Made by a program: the position numbers and the translations under genes. Shown here in pieces: positions 24,754-38,009 of a stretch of 64,000 nt of DNA (position 1 is the first letter of the stretch; each line of letters begins with the position of its first letter). Below the pieces are notes generated by a model that saw only the letters and a list, made by a program, of their open reading frames with translations, was not told the origin of the DNA and searched no databases. The DNA is from Ooceraea biroi (taxonomy: Eukaryota; Arthropoda; Insecta; Hymenoptera; Formicidae), in contig NC_039513.1 in the NCBI RefSeq assembly GCF_003672135.1, positions 11,073,971 through 11,137,970 on the forward strand, given 5' to 3'.

Positions 24754-25018
24754 GACCTGCGGTTGCGTACCTGTACCGTTACACCACGGATCACGAATTG
24801 CCAGTGACTGTCGCGTTGACGCGATTAGTAAGGGCGAGTGGACGCGCACGACATCGTCACTGACAGACACGTCTCTCAACATGGTGGAGACGACCACATC
24901 ACAAGCCGCCGACGGACAGACGCAGTTCGGTAACGCGCGTTACCTCGAGCCGTCAGACTGCATTTTCGTCTTTAAGAACACGTTGTCGGATTACGAAGAG
25001 CCGCCGTCCGACGAGGAG
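24754..25018 (+). CDS. First coding exon of an unrecognised host gene
   Basis: The exon is bounded by an acceptor (TTTCGTTCCTTTGCAG ending at 24753) and a consensus donor GAG|GTGAGT at 25019. After about 127 bp of 5' UTR the ATG at 24881 opens 46 codons (MVETTTSQ... FKNTLSDYEEPPSDEE) ending in phase 0. Acidic, Pro-rich composition and correct junctions support a real exon. I do not recognise the family. No later exon could be identified between 25 kb and the end of the window, so the gene is either long-introned or continues outside. The upstream donor at 20715 could be its 5' partner. Confidence 0.5.
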
Positions 25019-27601
25019 GTGAGTACATTATTTTAATCTTATCGCGATCGCTTTTTATATACAGCGCTTCTACCAGCTATTTAATGTGCTATTTTGAAAT
25101 CATAAGAACGAGATTTACATACTCCAAATATTTGTAAAATATCGTAATTTTACATAAATTTACACTTTATGTAAATGAAGTTACTTTTGCTAAAGAAAAA
25201 AAAATATGTCACTTATGCTTCTGTTTTGAAGTGAAATTAATATAATTTATTCTGGCGGCATTTATACGTGAAAATAAGCAAATTTTCCACATGAAAATGC
25301 GCGAAATCCCAAACGTGCCGAAACAACTCGTTTTGGTTTGTTAATGAATTAATAAGGAATATCATATTAATTTGTTTCGCTCGCGAACAAGTCTATATGG
25401 CCAATTATTGATTATTATACTATTATAACACCGGTATTCAATGTTTTATTTCACATGTAGCTACTTTTGATTACTTCTGTGTTATGTCATAAGAAAATCT
25501 ATGTTTTGTTTATTCTTCTTGCTTCTTATTCAGGAGAGATTACGCGCTGACATGATTGTAGAAAGGCATCGAAGCACACTCTTTTATAATAATATGCTAT
25601 AGTAGCACAATAAAAACTGGTTCTCTAGATAAGTCTAATTTGTTACGTCGACGTATAATTTTACATGAAACGTTCACTTCAATGCGAGGTTGGTAAACTT
25701 CTAATCAGCAAACTCGTACATGTTAATTAAATTTTGATCACACAGTGCGCCACGATTATATGACATATGTAATGCAAATTGGTACGCTGTACATGACGGA
25801 AAAATTCACGATAGGTGCGAAGACACGTGATGTAACATACTTAGTAAATAATAGCTCATGTGTGTGATGTGTGTTAGCAATTGTCGTGGGACTGGCCTTC
25901 GACTGGCTTTGAGTCCATGCCGGTCGCTGTTACAAAACGAGGAACAATAAAAGTACGGGGGACAATTTTAAAGCACGACTTTACGGTCGATCACATGGCG
26001 GGCGAATTAAATTATTCCGCTCCACATTTTTCTTTCGGTCGCAAGGGAGTCGCATGTCCCCTTTTCTCTCTGTTCCTTCGGGTTTTTTTAATGCAGTAAA
26101 GTCTGATATCGATCGACGCAAACGCTTTAATACCCGATTGTTCCCTTCCCTTTATCATCTCGGGGACCTTTAATGAAATATGTTATATAAAACCTGTGTC
26201 ATAATCATTCGCCTCTGAAATACGGTTCTGGTATGGGGCGCAAAATTACGAATGAGTTATCATCGCGTAAATAGACATCTCTATCGGAACGTAAATAATT
26301 AAATTACGTAATACAGTAAAAGTTGCATGAAACAGAATTTCCCATTCATTCCCGAGTAAAACGGAATGCCGTGATATTTATATCGTAAAACGCAAATAAA
26401 ATGTTGCGCTGTAAATTTTTTACATAAATATTTAACACGAACATATCGTCATGCAAGTCGTTAAAGATACGATCAGTAAAATAATATGCGCTTGCAATTT
26501 TCAATTTTTTCTCACCTCGACTGTGTTTAACAATGAGATCGTATTAATCTAGTTACACTGCCGATTATGAGCCGTTTATGTTCGTAATGCATACGCTTTG
26601 TCGGATCACGATCGCACGATGTAGCTAGTTTTGATGCTCGTAATGTCGCGTGTTTGCGCGTGTCGCTCCTTTTGCGAGCTTTGTTGTGCCGTCAACGGTC
26701 AACGGATGCTTGATAACGTCCAGATAAAACGTTTCCACAAAACGCACACGGTGTGCGTCGCGTTACTTCTGAAAATATCTTGCTCGACTTGCTCGAGTTG
26801 AACAAAAAATAGCCATCCGAGATAGCGGTCGGTTCTCGTGCACATGAGAAGCAAGCGCAAGTCGATAAGAATAGTCTCGACTGTTGTGCGAGCAGTTGAA
26901 AACTCAAGTGCAGGAGAAACGTATAAAGAGAATCGGTCGTAGCAACGTGCGGTCGATTCATTTTATTCCTGGATTCCTGTATATATCACAATTGCGAACT
27001 TGAATAGCAAACGTTTCAACGTTACGTCAATTTTAGAGGATAAAACGTAATTGACATCGCAACATGGGAGACATAATCTAATTAATACGTATACGCGGAT
27101 AATTAAAGGGACACGTGAATAGAGAGACAGGATAATTATAAAATCGCTGCGGGACGAGGTGGAATTACGGCGGCGGGGTTCAAGGAGCGAAACAGTGAAA
27201 CGGAAAATGAAAGGCGAGAGGAGAAAACGATCAATCATTCGAGAGGACCAGAGCCGTCCACCTCGCGGCTGCAAATAACACCTCGCGCGTTTGTATCCGC
27301 GTGTACGTGTGCGCTGGTCAAAAGCATCGGCGGGACGCATTACTGTGCTCGCTTCCGCCAAATTCGAGACGTCCTGTTCCTCTTTTCTGGTCACGGATTC
27401 GGACGAGGACCGGTCGAGAATCTGTCTTCCTAATGGCACGCGCGCGTTCTAAAACTGTTACTCCTTAGCGTTCCACATTTGCGCTCGATTTCTCGAATCG
27501 TTGGGATTGCTTGAACTCCCATCGTTATACTCGCAGGTGCCAGATACGTTATAGATGAGAAGCAAAGAGTTTCTCATTCTCGTTATTGTCTTTTTCGCTT
27601 A
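25019..27601. other. Gene-less, AT-rich stretch
   Basis: Probably the intron of the gene starting at 24881 or intergenic DNA. ORFs at 26.7-27.4 kb lack domains and splice support. Confidence 0.4.
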
Positions 27602-28367
27602 TACAGGGTGTCCCGGGTTTTAACCGACAAACTGCGGGAGCATATTCTACTAGTGGAAATAAGAAAAAGTTCTTATATCGAGTTTGCTTAGAAATGCTTT
27701 ATTACAAAGTTATAAACCAATATTCAAAAGAAATATGAGATAAGTAACATCGGATTTTTTCACAAAAATAAAAATTATCTACGCAATGATTTAGTGACGC
27801 ATTTCAAAATGTTGTCCTTGCACATCGATACAAGCTAGACATCGACGTAGTACAGAATTTGTTACGGTACGACATTCCTGAAAATTTGGTTGCATCTCAG
27901 TAACTGAATTAGTAATTCGTTGCTTTAAATCTATCTGGTACTCTCCTGTTAGGAAATCTACGTTGATACTCTCGTACGGCAGCTCGTGCATTTCCGTCAC
28001 AGAATCCGTACACGAAACGAATATCGGTGTATTCCTCATTTGAAAACACTTTTGGCATTCTGATAGTAATTGCTAGTTGACACGACGATTGAAATCTAAC
28101 AGCTACTGTTGTGAAAGTAACAATCATACTGAATCGTTTCAACATAGTGAACATGAATACACGTGAATACACGTAACATAAACGTCTTCGACCTTCCAAA
28201 TTCTACACTATGTTCCGTTGTTACTTATCTCATATTTCTTTTGAATATTGGTTTATAACTTTGTAATAAAGCATTTCTAAGCAAACTCGATATAAGAATT
28301 TTTTCTTATTTCCACTAGTAGAATATGCTCCCGCAGTTTGTCGGTTTAAAACCCGGGACACCCTTTA
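27602..28367. mobile_element. Tc1/mariner element, internally deleted
   Basis: The element spans 27604-28365 (762 bp), begins CAGGGTGTCCCGGGTTTTAA, ends with its complement (last G changed to T) and is flanked by TA. TIRs are about 150 bp (to about 27752 and from about 28218). The interior keeps only two pieces of transposase coding on the minus strand. Confidence 0.85.
27791..28058 (-). pseudogene. Transposase remnant: N-terminal HTH joined to C-terminal tail
   Basis: From ATG 28058 the minus strand encodes MPKVFSNEEYTDIRFVYGFC and continues to NRRVPDRF, the N-terminal helix-turn-helix segment common in insect IS630/Tc1-type transposases. The frame stops at 27909. In another frame (about 27930-27791) the reading LKQRITNSVTEM ... 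RRCLACIDVQGQHFE matches the C-terminal tail of the same family. The whole DDE catalytic core is missing between them, so an internal deletion produced this copy. Confidence 0.7.
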
Positions 28368-31300
28368 TATCTCGATGTTATATCTCGAGAAAGGTTGCGC
28401 GAAAATGCGATGAATGTCGCTGCTGCCGTCGCTTTCTGATCTATGCCACGCCAGCCACCAGCGGCGATATTTCTGCCGTCAAACAACGTATGGAGATTTT
28501 CCAAACGGACTGATTGAAATGGGACGTCGTGGCGCTGCCAAAACTCATAGTGGTGTGTCCCGGTGTATAGCGGAGAACAAGAGTGGGATAAAGAGAAGAC
28601 GATGGAGGAGAGGCGCTCATTTGGTTTACGAGCTCGGCGAATCGTTTATTCCTCGAGACGGCGCATCATTAATGCCGCGAATATCAAAGCGCTGCGTTAT
28701 ATCACCTGTTCAACGCACCAGAGGAGCGGCCATCGTAGCTAAATATATATTCCCGTTTTTGTCCCAGTCATCGTCGGACGCCGACGACACGTGTCCCGTT
28801 CAAATTTTGATAAGCGACAAACGCGGTCAGATGAATCCTATCTGTCAGCTGCATCGAAAGTTTAAAATTATCGACCGCGAGCACGACGTCACGTTTCGAC
28901 GATAAAATAACCGAAGCCACAACGCGTGTCGCGGATTCGCCGAACGCTTTTGTCAGGCCTCGCAGCAATTAAAATGCGTGATCCGCTCGTTTATCGGCAG
29001 CTAATTGAGTTTAATGTTTCAGCATTTTTTGTACTCTGTTGTCATCATCATCATCAGTTAGTGATTAGGGGTTATTGATTTTTAATGGATTTCTTTATTC
29101 ATAGATATCTGAGAGAATCTTTTTGCTATTTTATAATGTTGGAAAGCTCTCTTGATCTTTGAGGAATTTTAAAACATTTTATAATCTTGTGAGATAGAAT
29201 TTAAGATAATTCCCTGAAGAATAGCTAAAATCTAAGAGCTTGATGCGCATAGACAGCTGGGCTATTATGTGGAGGGAATAGTTGTTTTAGCGGTATCGTT
29301 TATTGTTTTTTTGCATTCAATCAGCACGGCGATAGGTGCCGCATGATTTAGTTTGCTTTTAAAATGAAATTAACTGCCCTCGCGATGCCGGGAATCGTTT
29401 GGCTGTGCGAAATATCACACCTCGAGTCGCATTGGCGCTCAACTATCGGGTCGTAAATCACGGTATGTTTCTGCGTGCCCCTGATAATCCACAGCGAAAT
29501 AAATGCCCGTCGGCGTTACATGAAATCCAGCATCGAACATGTAAACATTCGCGTTATTCATACGCCAATAAAAATTATTTTTTGTGAGCAAAATATCCGC
29601 CGAGGAAAAAGCGGTTCTATCAATGCGCAGACAACACTCGCGCTCGCCATCGCGCGTAATAGTGAAGATGATTAACTGAATCGAATGACGAAAGACGAGA
29701 ATGATTAACGCCAGGCATTTACGATGCATAAATTCATCATTGCTACGACATTTACGGGAAATTTTTCGAACATTCCCACGCGATGTGGGGCGAAATAGGC
29801 GAACTGTAGATCAATAAAAGCGTCGTTGCCGCCGGTGAAGACACAGGGATCTAGGCAGCTCCAGCTTTGGTTTATTTTGGGGTTTAGGCCCGTGAATGCA
29901 CGACGCCTCGTTTCTGTGAGTGCACGCACGCACGCATGCATGCTGCTCTCGAGGTTGAGCGCGTATAAACGCGAGAGAAATAGATTGTTTAGCGGCCAAT
30001 AAAGCGCGGTAAAGACCGCGCGTTTCGCCTCGTTATGACAACGTTGCAGGACAACGATAAACAATGCAATTTTAGTACGGTACGTGCCGGAACGGGATAC
30101 GCACGCACCTGTCGCGGTGCGTGCGATCACCGTACAGCAGATTTGAAGGTTCGATCGGATCGCCAGCGCGCGTTTAATTTGCTCGCTTCGCCTCTTTTTC
30201 CCTCATAATAATCGAAAAGCAATCGTTTGCTGCCGCGATCGAGCTCGATAAACTGTAGGCACAACGTACATGTAGGTTCCATTCGTCCGTGCTATTTCGC
30301 GGGACCAAATTTCGCACACCCTCTATTTCCGAGTCCACTTTGTTGCGCGACAACGCGTACAGGGACCGTACCAGTGGTGTCCTCGTCGAACGGCGTTTAC
30401 ACAGGGGTGCGACGAGATTTGAAACCACTGCGCGAGGCTGCAATTGCGTTAAAAAGAGGAAAACAAGAGTGCAAACTGAAAATTGGCCAAGCGCGACGGG
30501 CAATATCGCCGGGCTTCCGATCGCTTTGTTAAGCCTTCATAGCCCGCCCCCGTCCCGAAAGGTCTATTGATCTTACGCGCCTTTTTTCCTCTCTCTCGCA
30601 GGTTTGCTAATGGCACAAAGAGCGTTTTGTCGTGCGATCGCCGTGTCGTAACGACGCTTTCTCATCTTCCGGCAGGATTGCCGCGCTTACGGCGGTACGA
30701 AAAAAAAATACCGCAAGGACCGAAAGGGTCAACGACAAATCCATTTGGATTATATCGAGTCGTGCATCGGCCGTGCAATTAGGTGCAATTTATAACTACT
30801 TTCCCCGCTCATGAATAATACTCGCTAAATTATTCATAAGTCACACTTCGCGTGCCGGATAAAGCGTCGCAAATTCTAAAATGGGCTACCAGCCCGTTGG
30901 GGAAATGGCGTAATACCTTTCGCGAAATTAAAGGTTAATTAATCCTGCCGGGAACGACGGAAATCGCGACGGATTCTGCATCGTAACAATGATGGATCGC
31001 GTTTTACATTAAAACATCAACCGCATAATGCTAGAGTGCGTCACTAAAAAAAGCACAGATGGGAACACGTGAAACCTGGCAGTCTTTATCGTCGCGAGTG
31101 CGTCCTTTTACTTGAAGTAGGGCACACTCGCATTTTAATAGATCTCCCGGTGGTTCCCTCTTTACCTATCGCGAGATTCCGATCAGGAGATGCGGCTGTC
31201 GAGGGGGAGGAAAGGGAGGAACGATCGATGATAATAGTTAAAGCTGAGCGATGACCACAATATCCGTCCACAAATCGCGTTCAACGACTGTGTCCAGATA

Positions 31301-31821
31301 AGTATCTCTATCTGGCGGATAAGAGAGCCCTTAACGTCGAGCAAGGTCATGTTCGCGTGCCAATCTCTGGATTTCCTTAGGTGGTATACGTATACCGCCG
31401 TGCTCGAATAGCTTAGAGTCTATCTTAAGCCGCAGAAATCTTAAGCTCCTTGCGAATCCGTAGTTGGCTTCCGGAAGCTTCCTACGATGCAGGTAGCGAG
31501 TCGTTGACGAAGATTTCGCCCTTAGTCATGCTGCAAATCAAAAACACCGCGACTGAGAATAATATCTAAAATGATCGTCGTCGAATGATTAATGATTGAA
31601 ATAATTGCCAATCAATAATGTCAATAAAAAAATGATGATGTTGCAGTCACGAATTCTCTTCCACGAAAACTGCAGTACGTGCATCCCCTTAATCGCCATC
31701 TAAGGCTGAACTTAGCTCGTAGTCGCGATTTTAATTGCGCTTAGCTTCCACAATTTCCGGTCGGTCGGCGGTCGGACGGTGTCCTTGAGGGAAAACTCGC
31801 ATACTGTCAGCGTAAAATGAT
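28368..31821. other. Gene-less stretch
   Basis: ORFs up to 163 codons (for example 28414-28905) occur in CpG-rich patches but have no recognisable domain, and both strands are often open. I see no supported gene, RNA or element. Confidence 0.4.
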
Positions 31822-31921
31822 NNNNNNNNNNNNNNNNNNNNNNNNNNNNNNNNNNNNNNNNNNNNNNNNNNNNNNNNNNNNNNNNNNNNNNNNNNNNNNN
31901 NNNNNNNNNNNNNNNNNNNNN
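31822..31921. other. Assembly gap (100 N)
   Basis: Exactly 100 N. Confidence 0.99.
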
Positions 31922-34900
31922 TAGTGTCTCGCGCCAAATATACGCGCAGCGAGACCGCACCGTGATAATTTAGACGATACACGCTTCGAAAAAATATCGA
32001 TTTTTTTCAGAGGTCGACATTTCACCTCTCGACAATATGTATAAAAAGATGCATGTTCTCTGATTAAGTCTACATTACAACATTTTTAAACTTATCAAAA
32101 TCAGAGATGGACACCTCCTGATTGAGTGAGTTTCCTGATTGATTAAACAACGAATGGACAGACAGGGGACTGAAAAAATTATAACACTGAAAAATGACTG
32201 AGAAAATTATGACATTGAAAAATGTTATATGTCTTTTATCACTTTTGTTCCTTATTATGCCGTTATATTACACTGTCATTACTTTACACTCATATATAAT
32301 GAAACAGATAATTTTTCAGAATCAAGCGACTTTATAATTGTATGCGCGTTATATCAAATTAAAGAACAACAGGTGTCTCAGCTCATCACCCAATGTATCT
32401 CGCATTAAAATAGTGTAACGGACGGAATGTATTATATATTATATATTATATATATATATATATATATAATATTATATGTATATAATATTATTATCACAAT
32501 TTGGATCTTTATGTTTATCATTTCAGATGCCAAGTAGAATTAAACATGCAGTTATACAAAATTTAACAAAGATTTTGTCTAGATCAGTCAAAAAGTTATA
32601 TTGTATATTTCATTATTGACAGAAAAAAAATACATCCTTATAAAAGAGTATGAAAAATAATTTAATTTGTTATTGATCTCGCCCAGTACTGCATAATTAA
32701 AATAATATTTTAAGCTCATGAAATATTATATTATCAGAAATTCTTTGAATTACATTTTTTAGTTATTTTTCAGATTGATGTTGTTAAGATTAATCTTATT
32801 AGAAAAAGAAGCCGAAAAATAATCAATAATTGCAGTGATTAAAAGGAGAGCGCGATAAATGTTACATATACGAGATTATTTTATTCTTTATATATTTTTC
32901 CTCTTTTATTTTATAGGAAAGTATATAAATAAATTTTGGTTTAAATTTAATTAAGACAATATCGTTTTTTATGCTATCGCAATTCCCCATTATCAAACTG
33001 TGGGAAGAAATTGATTTCACATACTAACAGGATACTTATTTCAGAAAACAATGTGCCAATTCATTAACTGAGTTTACAAAATTATGTATACGTAGTGCTT
33101 AGAAACGTTAGTTAGACTATTCTTAACAAGAATACTCAGCAAAAATCAAAATAGATCACTGATAAAATTGACCGATGTCATAAATGACATTAACGGCATG
33201 CGAAATAATATGAAGTTCAAAATCTATGCATTTCCTTTCTTTTGCGTGATAGGAAGACCTTACAACATACGGTACATAAGTATCTATCAAGAGACACGAT
33301 AGTGTTTTCGCGTCAAGTGCACGAATGAGCATTAATATATCTAGACCTAGCATTATGTCCGCAGAGTAAAGTTGACAGTTGGTAGTTTAAAATAATATAA
33401 TTTTATTTAATATTAAATTTAAATTTAATTTTAATTTAATATTAATTTAATATTAAATTAAATTAATTTATTTATTTAATATTAAAGTAATTTTATTTAT
33501 AAATTCTTTTTTTATTCTTAAGTTCCTGTCGATTTTGCAATTTTTCTTTATTGAAATGAAACAATTTTATGTACACTTAACGCCATTTTCTGATATTGCT
33601 TTTGCACAAAATATTTTTTATCATAAATATTAAAATAAAGTATAGGTATGTTCCTTACTTAATAATGATTTCTGATAACACAAATTGTATTCAAAACTTT
33701 TTATACAAGCGATCTACATGTGTACTTAATGTCAGTTTTACCTTCTTGAGAATTTTTAAAGAAAGAAGATTTTTAGAAAAAGGCGTCAGTTTTACTTTTT
33801 TGTACGTACTGAAGTGGAAATGTAGAGAGAGTATGCACAATATTATTAGGTCAGCGCCTAAGTTCTTGCTGATTTTGCAATTTCTCTTCATCGAATGAAG
33901 CAATCGATACAAATAATAATAATAATAATGATAATAATAATAATAATAATAAATCAATCAATCAAAGTATTTTTCATCATTTTCTACTTTTTCATCTTCT
34001 GGCAACATACAAATACCACATCGAAAGAAAGAGTTTTCGAGGTGATTCATTCATCGATTCATTGGTAAAAACTTATACACCGACCTAATATTGATTTCAT
34101 AGTTATATTTAATATATTTATATTTACATGTTTTATAAAATAATTGTTATAAAGATAAAAAATATTTTAAGAAATGAAGGAAAGTTGCACCGAATACAAA
34201 ACTTCAAAGACAACATTCAGTGACTCCAAATTTTTCTGAGTTAAAATTACACTTGAAACAAATTATTGTAAATGTTCTACATTAAATTTTTTCTAAATTA
34301 CATGTTATTTTATAAATTTTTGTTTGTCCATATAAATGTGATGTATTTTTGCACAATTAAGACAGCTTTGATCAATGATGATTTAACGACATAAATGAAT
34401 AAATTAATATACTAAGTTGCAAGAATTATAAATATTTTGTTTATTAATTCAATTTACATGAGCCATCTACCAATTGGTCTCTAGAATCTGACTTAAACAA
34501 TATAAACAAATAATACAAACAAATAATACAAACTATAATGTATTATAAATCAAATTTAAAGTTGATATAAAAAGTGGTTTGCGAAGCGATGATTGATTTG
34601 CCAATCAAAAAATTCATAATTTCTAATTTTTAAAACTTATTACCTACACAGGTAAAATACACTTAAAAATAATAAGATGGTTTATCTCTTTATCTAAATT
34701 ATGGTCGTAAATTAATTCAATTTTTATAGATCTGTCTCATTTTGTTTTGAGAATTTTAGCTTTGTAAAAGTAAATCGCACTAACTTTTACGCTGTAATGT
34801 TGATATTTGAGATGTGATATAAAATAAAAATGACCCTGGCTCTGGCAACATGTATTACTACAAATTACATTATGAGGGATGAGAGATTTAAAATTGGGAA

Positions 34901-35355
34901 ATTAAATTGTATCTAGATCGTAAAGTAGACCGTAAATGCATTTACGAATATGGTGAATTATTGGAATGAAGCATTGTAGATATCTGCGTACATAACATTG
35001 TAAATACATGTTCCTGTGCGAACAGTATAAATATTCATAAGGGAAATATGTAAGAAACATAGATAATAGGCTAGAAGAAAAGAAAATACAGGAAAAAGAT
35101 ATAATTGCAAATCTGCAATTATTAAATAGATTTATTAATTATTATTAATAAATAAACTGTAGAAAACTTGATACAATTGGAGTAGTCTGTACAAGAGCAA
35201 CATAAGAAATAAGATGCATCACAAAGAAAAAAAGTAAAAAAAAAGGAAGGTAAATATGTGTAGATGATAATAGAGAGAAGGATGCAATAAACGACAAAAA
35301 AGTGAATTAACAAAGAAGGAATACGAGGAAACGCGAGAGAAAGGACAGTAACAGG
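31922..35355. other. AT-rich gene-less stretch
   Basis: Long AT-rich DNA with an (AT)n/(TATATAT)n tract at 32435-32490, TTTAATATTAAAT-type repeats at 33390-33490 and an (AAT)n microsatellite at 33910-33960. At 33500-33600 and 33860-33960 similar wording (TTCTTGCTGATTTTGCAATTT / AGTTCCTGTCGATTTTGCAATTT) suggests an old duplicated repeat. No gene. Confidence 0.45.
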
Positions 35356-35658
35356 GTAGCGGTCAGGGTCGGAGTAAAGGGAGGCTAAGAGGGACTGTAG
35401 TCCCGGGCCCTCGCTTATTAGGGGGCCTCATCCGAGCATCATTCAAGAATACTTATTTTCCGAATAACTAAAAATAGTTTTTAAACGCTAATGCAAGATT
35501 TTTAAATAAATTAAAGGTAATTAAAATTTTATTAGACTTTTATTTTATTACTAGCATTTATTTTACAAACTTTGTACCCCCGCGATTTTTCGTCAAAGGG
35601 CCTCCACGGAACCAATAGTTCTGGGCCTCAAAAACCTTAATTCGGCCCTGGTAGCGGT
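35356..35658. mobile_element. hAT-type MITE with 8-bp target duplication
   Basis: A 287-bp element (35364-35650) starts CAGGGTCGGAGTAAAG and ends with the complement of CAGGGCCGAATTAAGG. It is flanked by a perfect 8-bp direct repeat, GTAGCGGT (35356-35363 and 35651-35658). CA-initial imperfect TIRs with 8-bp duplications are the hallmark of hAT transposons. It is non-coding, so non-autonomous. Confidence 0.85.
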
Positions 35659-35979
35659 ACAGATGTAGTGGAAGAAGAAAAACACGAGGATTTCCTGATT
35701 GGTGAGAGGCACTCGTATGCGCGCGCCGCTGCAGGCACTGACAGCATAAATCGGGAAAATTTCGGTGCGCGGAGTTCCTAGTTGGTATATGCGTTTATGT
35801 ACACCCGCGTCATATAATATAGATATGTGTGTACGATTTTCTCCGATGGTATTCGTAGATGTTGCGAGTTGATTTATGGCTTGTCGTTGCCACGGAAACC
35901 TCGATGTGACTGGATTGCACCATACCTTCATATCCGAGTCGACTCTGGTTTGCTTTATTCTCCACATATCGTCTCCCCT

Positions 35980-36410
35980 CTTCTTCTCTCCTTTCCTTCT
36001 TTCTTCCATCTCTCTCTCTCTCTCTCTCTCCCTCCCCCTCCCCCTCTCTCTCCTCCTCTCCTTTTTTCCTTCTTCCTTTCATCCTCCCTATCCTCTCTCC
36101 TTTTCTCTTACCCCTTCTGCACTATTTCCCTTGCTCCCGCTCCCCTTCTGTTCCTCCCTTTCCATTCCTCCAATCGCTCGCTTTCTGTTTCTCTTTTGGT
36201 TCTTGCTTTCCCTTTCATTTTTCTCCATCTCCTCTCGTTCGCTTTATCTCTCTCTATTTTCTGATTTTCGTCTCCATATCTCCCACTCTCTTGCTCCTTC
36301 GCTTTCTCTTTCTCTCTTATATCTCATTCTCTTTTATTTCATTCCCTCTTGCATCCTTGTCACTCCCTCCTGCCCTTGCTTTTTGTTTTCTTCCTACATT
36401 TAACATGTTT
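35980..36410 (+). repeat. Pyrimidine-rich (CT) low-complexity tract
   Basis: About 400 bp of C/T-rich sequence with pure (TC)n around 36009-36032. The plus-strand ORFs through it, rich in Ser/Leu/Phe, are compositional artefacts. Confidence 0.8.
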
Positions 36411-36826
36411 TTATGTATAATTATCGATTTTTTCAAAAATAACTTGATTATCAATAATAATACGTTTTTAATTTTTCTTCCAGGTTAAAGAATTCTAGTA
36501 TATAATACATGTATTTTCTAGATTACTTTTATTAGTTTATGTGTCATTCTGCGTTTATTGTTGATTGGGTTTTACGAGGCCAAGTGAATTAAACACGAGT
36601 CGATTTTGATAATCTTTATGTCTCAAACAATTACATGCCACACATTCGTTATAACAGAATATACCATAAATAGAAGCTGTTGCGCATCGACCTTCTTCGA
36701 AAAAAGTGTTGCTAACTTAAAAAAAAAAACATACAAACCTACAGAAAGCGCTAACATGTATTTACACTTTCAGAATACATCTACTACTCAAAAAGTATCG
36801 AGACTGATCCAATAAAACGCAAATTA
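36411..36826. other. AT-rich gene-less spacer
   Basis: Nothing recognised. Confidence 0.4.
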
Positions 36827-36990
36827 TGAATTTATTCATCCAAATTTATTTCATCCCCTTCAAAATCATCCTCTCCCACTGTAAACACCTATGCCAACAT
36901 TTTTCAAATCCTCGGAGCACCTTTTGTAGTCGATTTCAGACCTTTTATAGCCTTCAAAAATCGCAGCGAATTATCTTTTATTACATCTAA
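36827..36990 (-). pseudogene. Decayed mariner-type transposase C-terminus
   Basis: Across shifting frames on the minus strand, pieces like GVYSGRG and DFEGDEINLDE followed by a stop resemble the conserved end of mariner-type transposases (W..C...GDYFEGD...). Frameshifts and stops are dense and no upstream catalytic region is recognisable. An old fragment. Confidence 0.45.
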
Positions 36991-37308
36991 TGATAAAAAC
37001 GGTGCTCACGAAGTGGTAATTTCAGCCGAGGGAATAGAAAAAAGTTACACGGTCTGGCATCACTGATGTGAGTAGAAAGGGTGAGGTCAGAAAGCGTGCG
37101 ACGATTCGCGAGACCATTCCCGCTCCATCCCCACCGCATGCTACAAAGCACGCTTTCTGGCACCGCTGCCTCACTGCGCCGTAACCAACAACGAGCGCGC
37201 GACCCTCTTACTGACGGCCTCGCTGCACAAGCCGCGCTCTCATTCGTACTGATTCGGTAATCTTCTTTTATTAATAACTCGAAATTTTATGTGGTTATTT
37301 GCAAAGTA

Positions 37309-37390
37309 GTACAGGATTTTTTAATTCAATTTGACGAGATCTACCTGTGGGCGAAAGGTTTTTACTGTTATGTGAAACATCCTGTACATA
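37309..37390. mobile_element. Minimal TA-flanked MITE
   Basis: About 78 bp begins TACAGGATTTTTTAATTC and ends GTGAAACATCCTGTA, with inverted TACAGGAT termini. It lies 15 bp from the palindromic element at 37405. Confidence 0.45.
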
Positions 37391-37402
37391 TATATATATA
37401 TA

Positions 37403-37903
37403 TACAGGGTGGCCCATTTTAATTTATACAGTCGATTTTTTAAAAAACTAAAAGAGATACGAAAAAATGTTTCAGACAGACATGTCACGATTTCGAGGGG
37501 GACATAAGATGATACCATTGGTTTGACCTTGAATAGTCGTTTGAAGGTCACGCGAAGATCACCTTCAATTTCTTAAATTGAATCCCCAACTTTTTATTGC
37601 AGATTCTTATTCTCCATCGAAAAGTAAGTAACTTTTGTTTGAAACATTTTTCCGAAAAATGTTTCAAACAAAAGTTACTTACTTTTCGATGGAGAATAAG
37701 AATCTGCAATAAAAAGTTGGGGATTCAATTTAAGAAATTGAAGGTGATCTTCGCGTGACCTTCAAACGACTATTCAAGGTCAAACCAATGGTATCATCTT
37801 ATGTCCCCCTCGAAATCGTGACATGTCTGTCTGAAACATTTTTTCGTATCTCTTTTAGTTTTTTAAAAAATCGACTGTATAAATTAAAATGGGCCACCCT
37901 GTA
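37403..37903. mobile_element. Near-perfect 497-bp palindromic MITE
   Basis: From CAGGGTGGCCCATTTTAATT (37405) to its complement ending at 37901, the two 247-bp halves are reverse complements with no mismatch I could find, meeting at CCG near 37653. It is flanked by TA. The same 55-residue peptide is therefore encoded on opposite strands at each end, which is not evidence of a gene. Members of the CAGGGTG Tc1/mariner group. Confidence 0.9.
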
Positions 37904-37967
37904 TATATATATACACATATACGAAATTTACGCGACTATTATAATAAATTATATACATATATATGTA

Positions 37968-37999
<32 letters not shown>

Positions 38000-38009
38000 C
38001 ACACACATA

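Noticed and set aside
28414..28905. 163-codon plus ORF
   Set aside because: Begins beside a MITE end, Arg/Ser-rich without domain; a shorter minus ORF overlaps it.
35827..36403. 145- and 175-codon ORFs rich in Ser/Leu/Phe
   Set aside because: They translate a CT-rich low-complexity tract in two frames at once.
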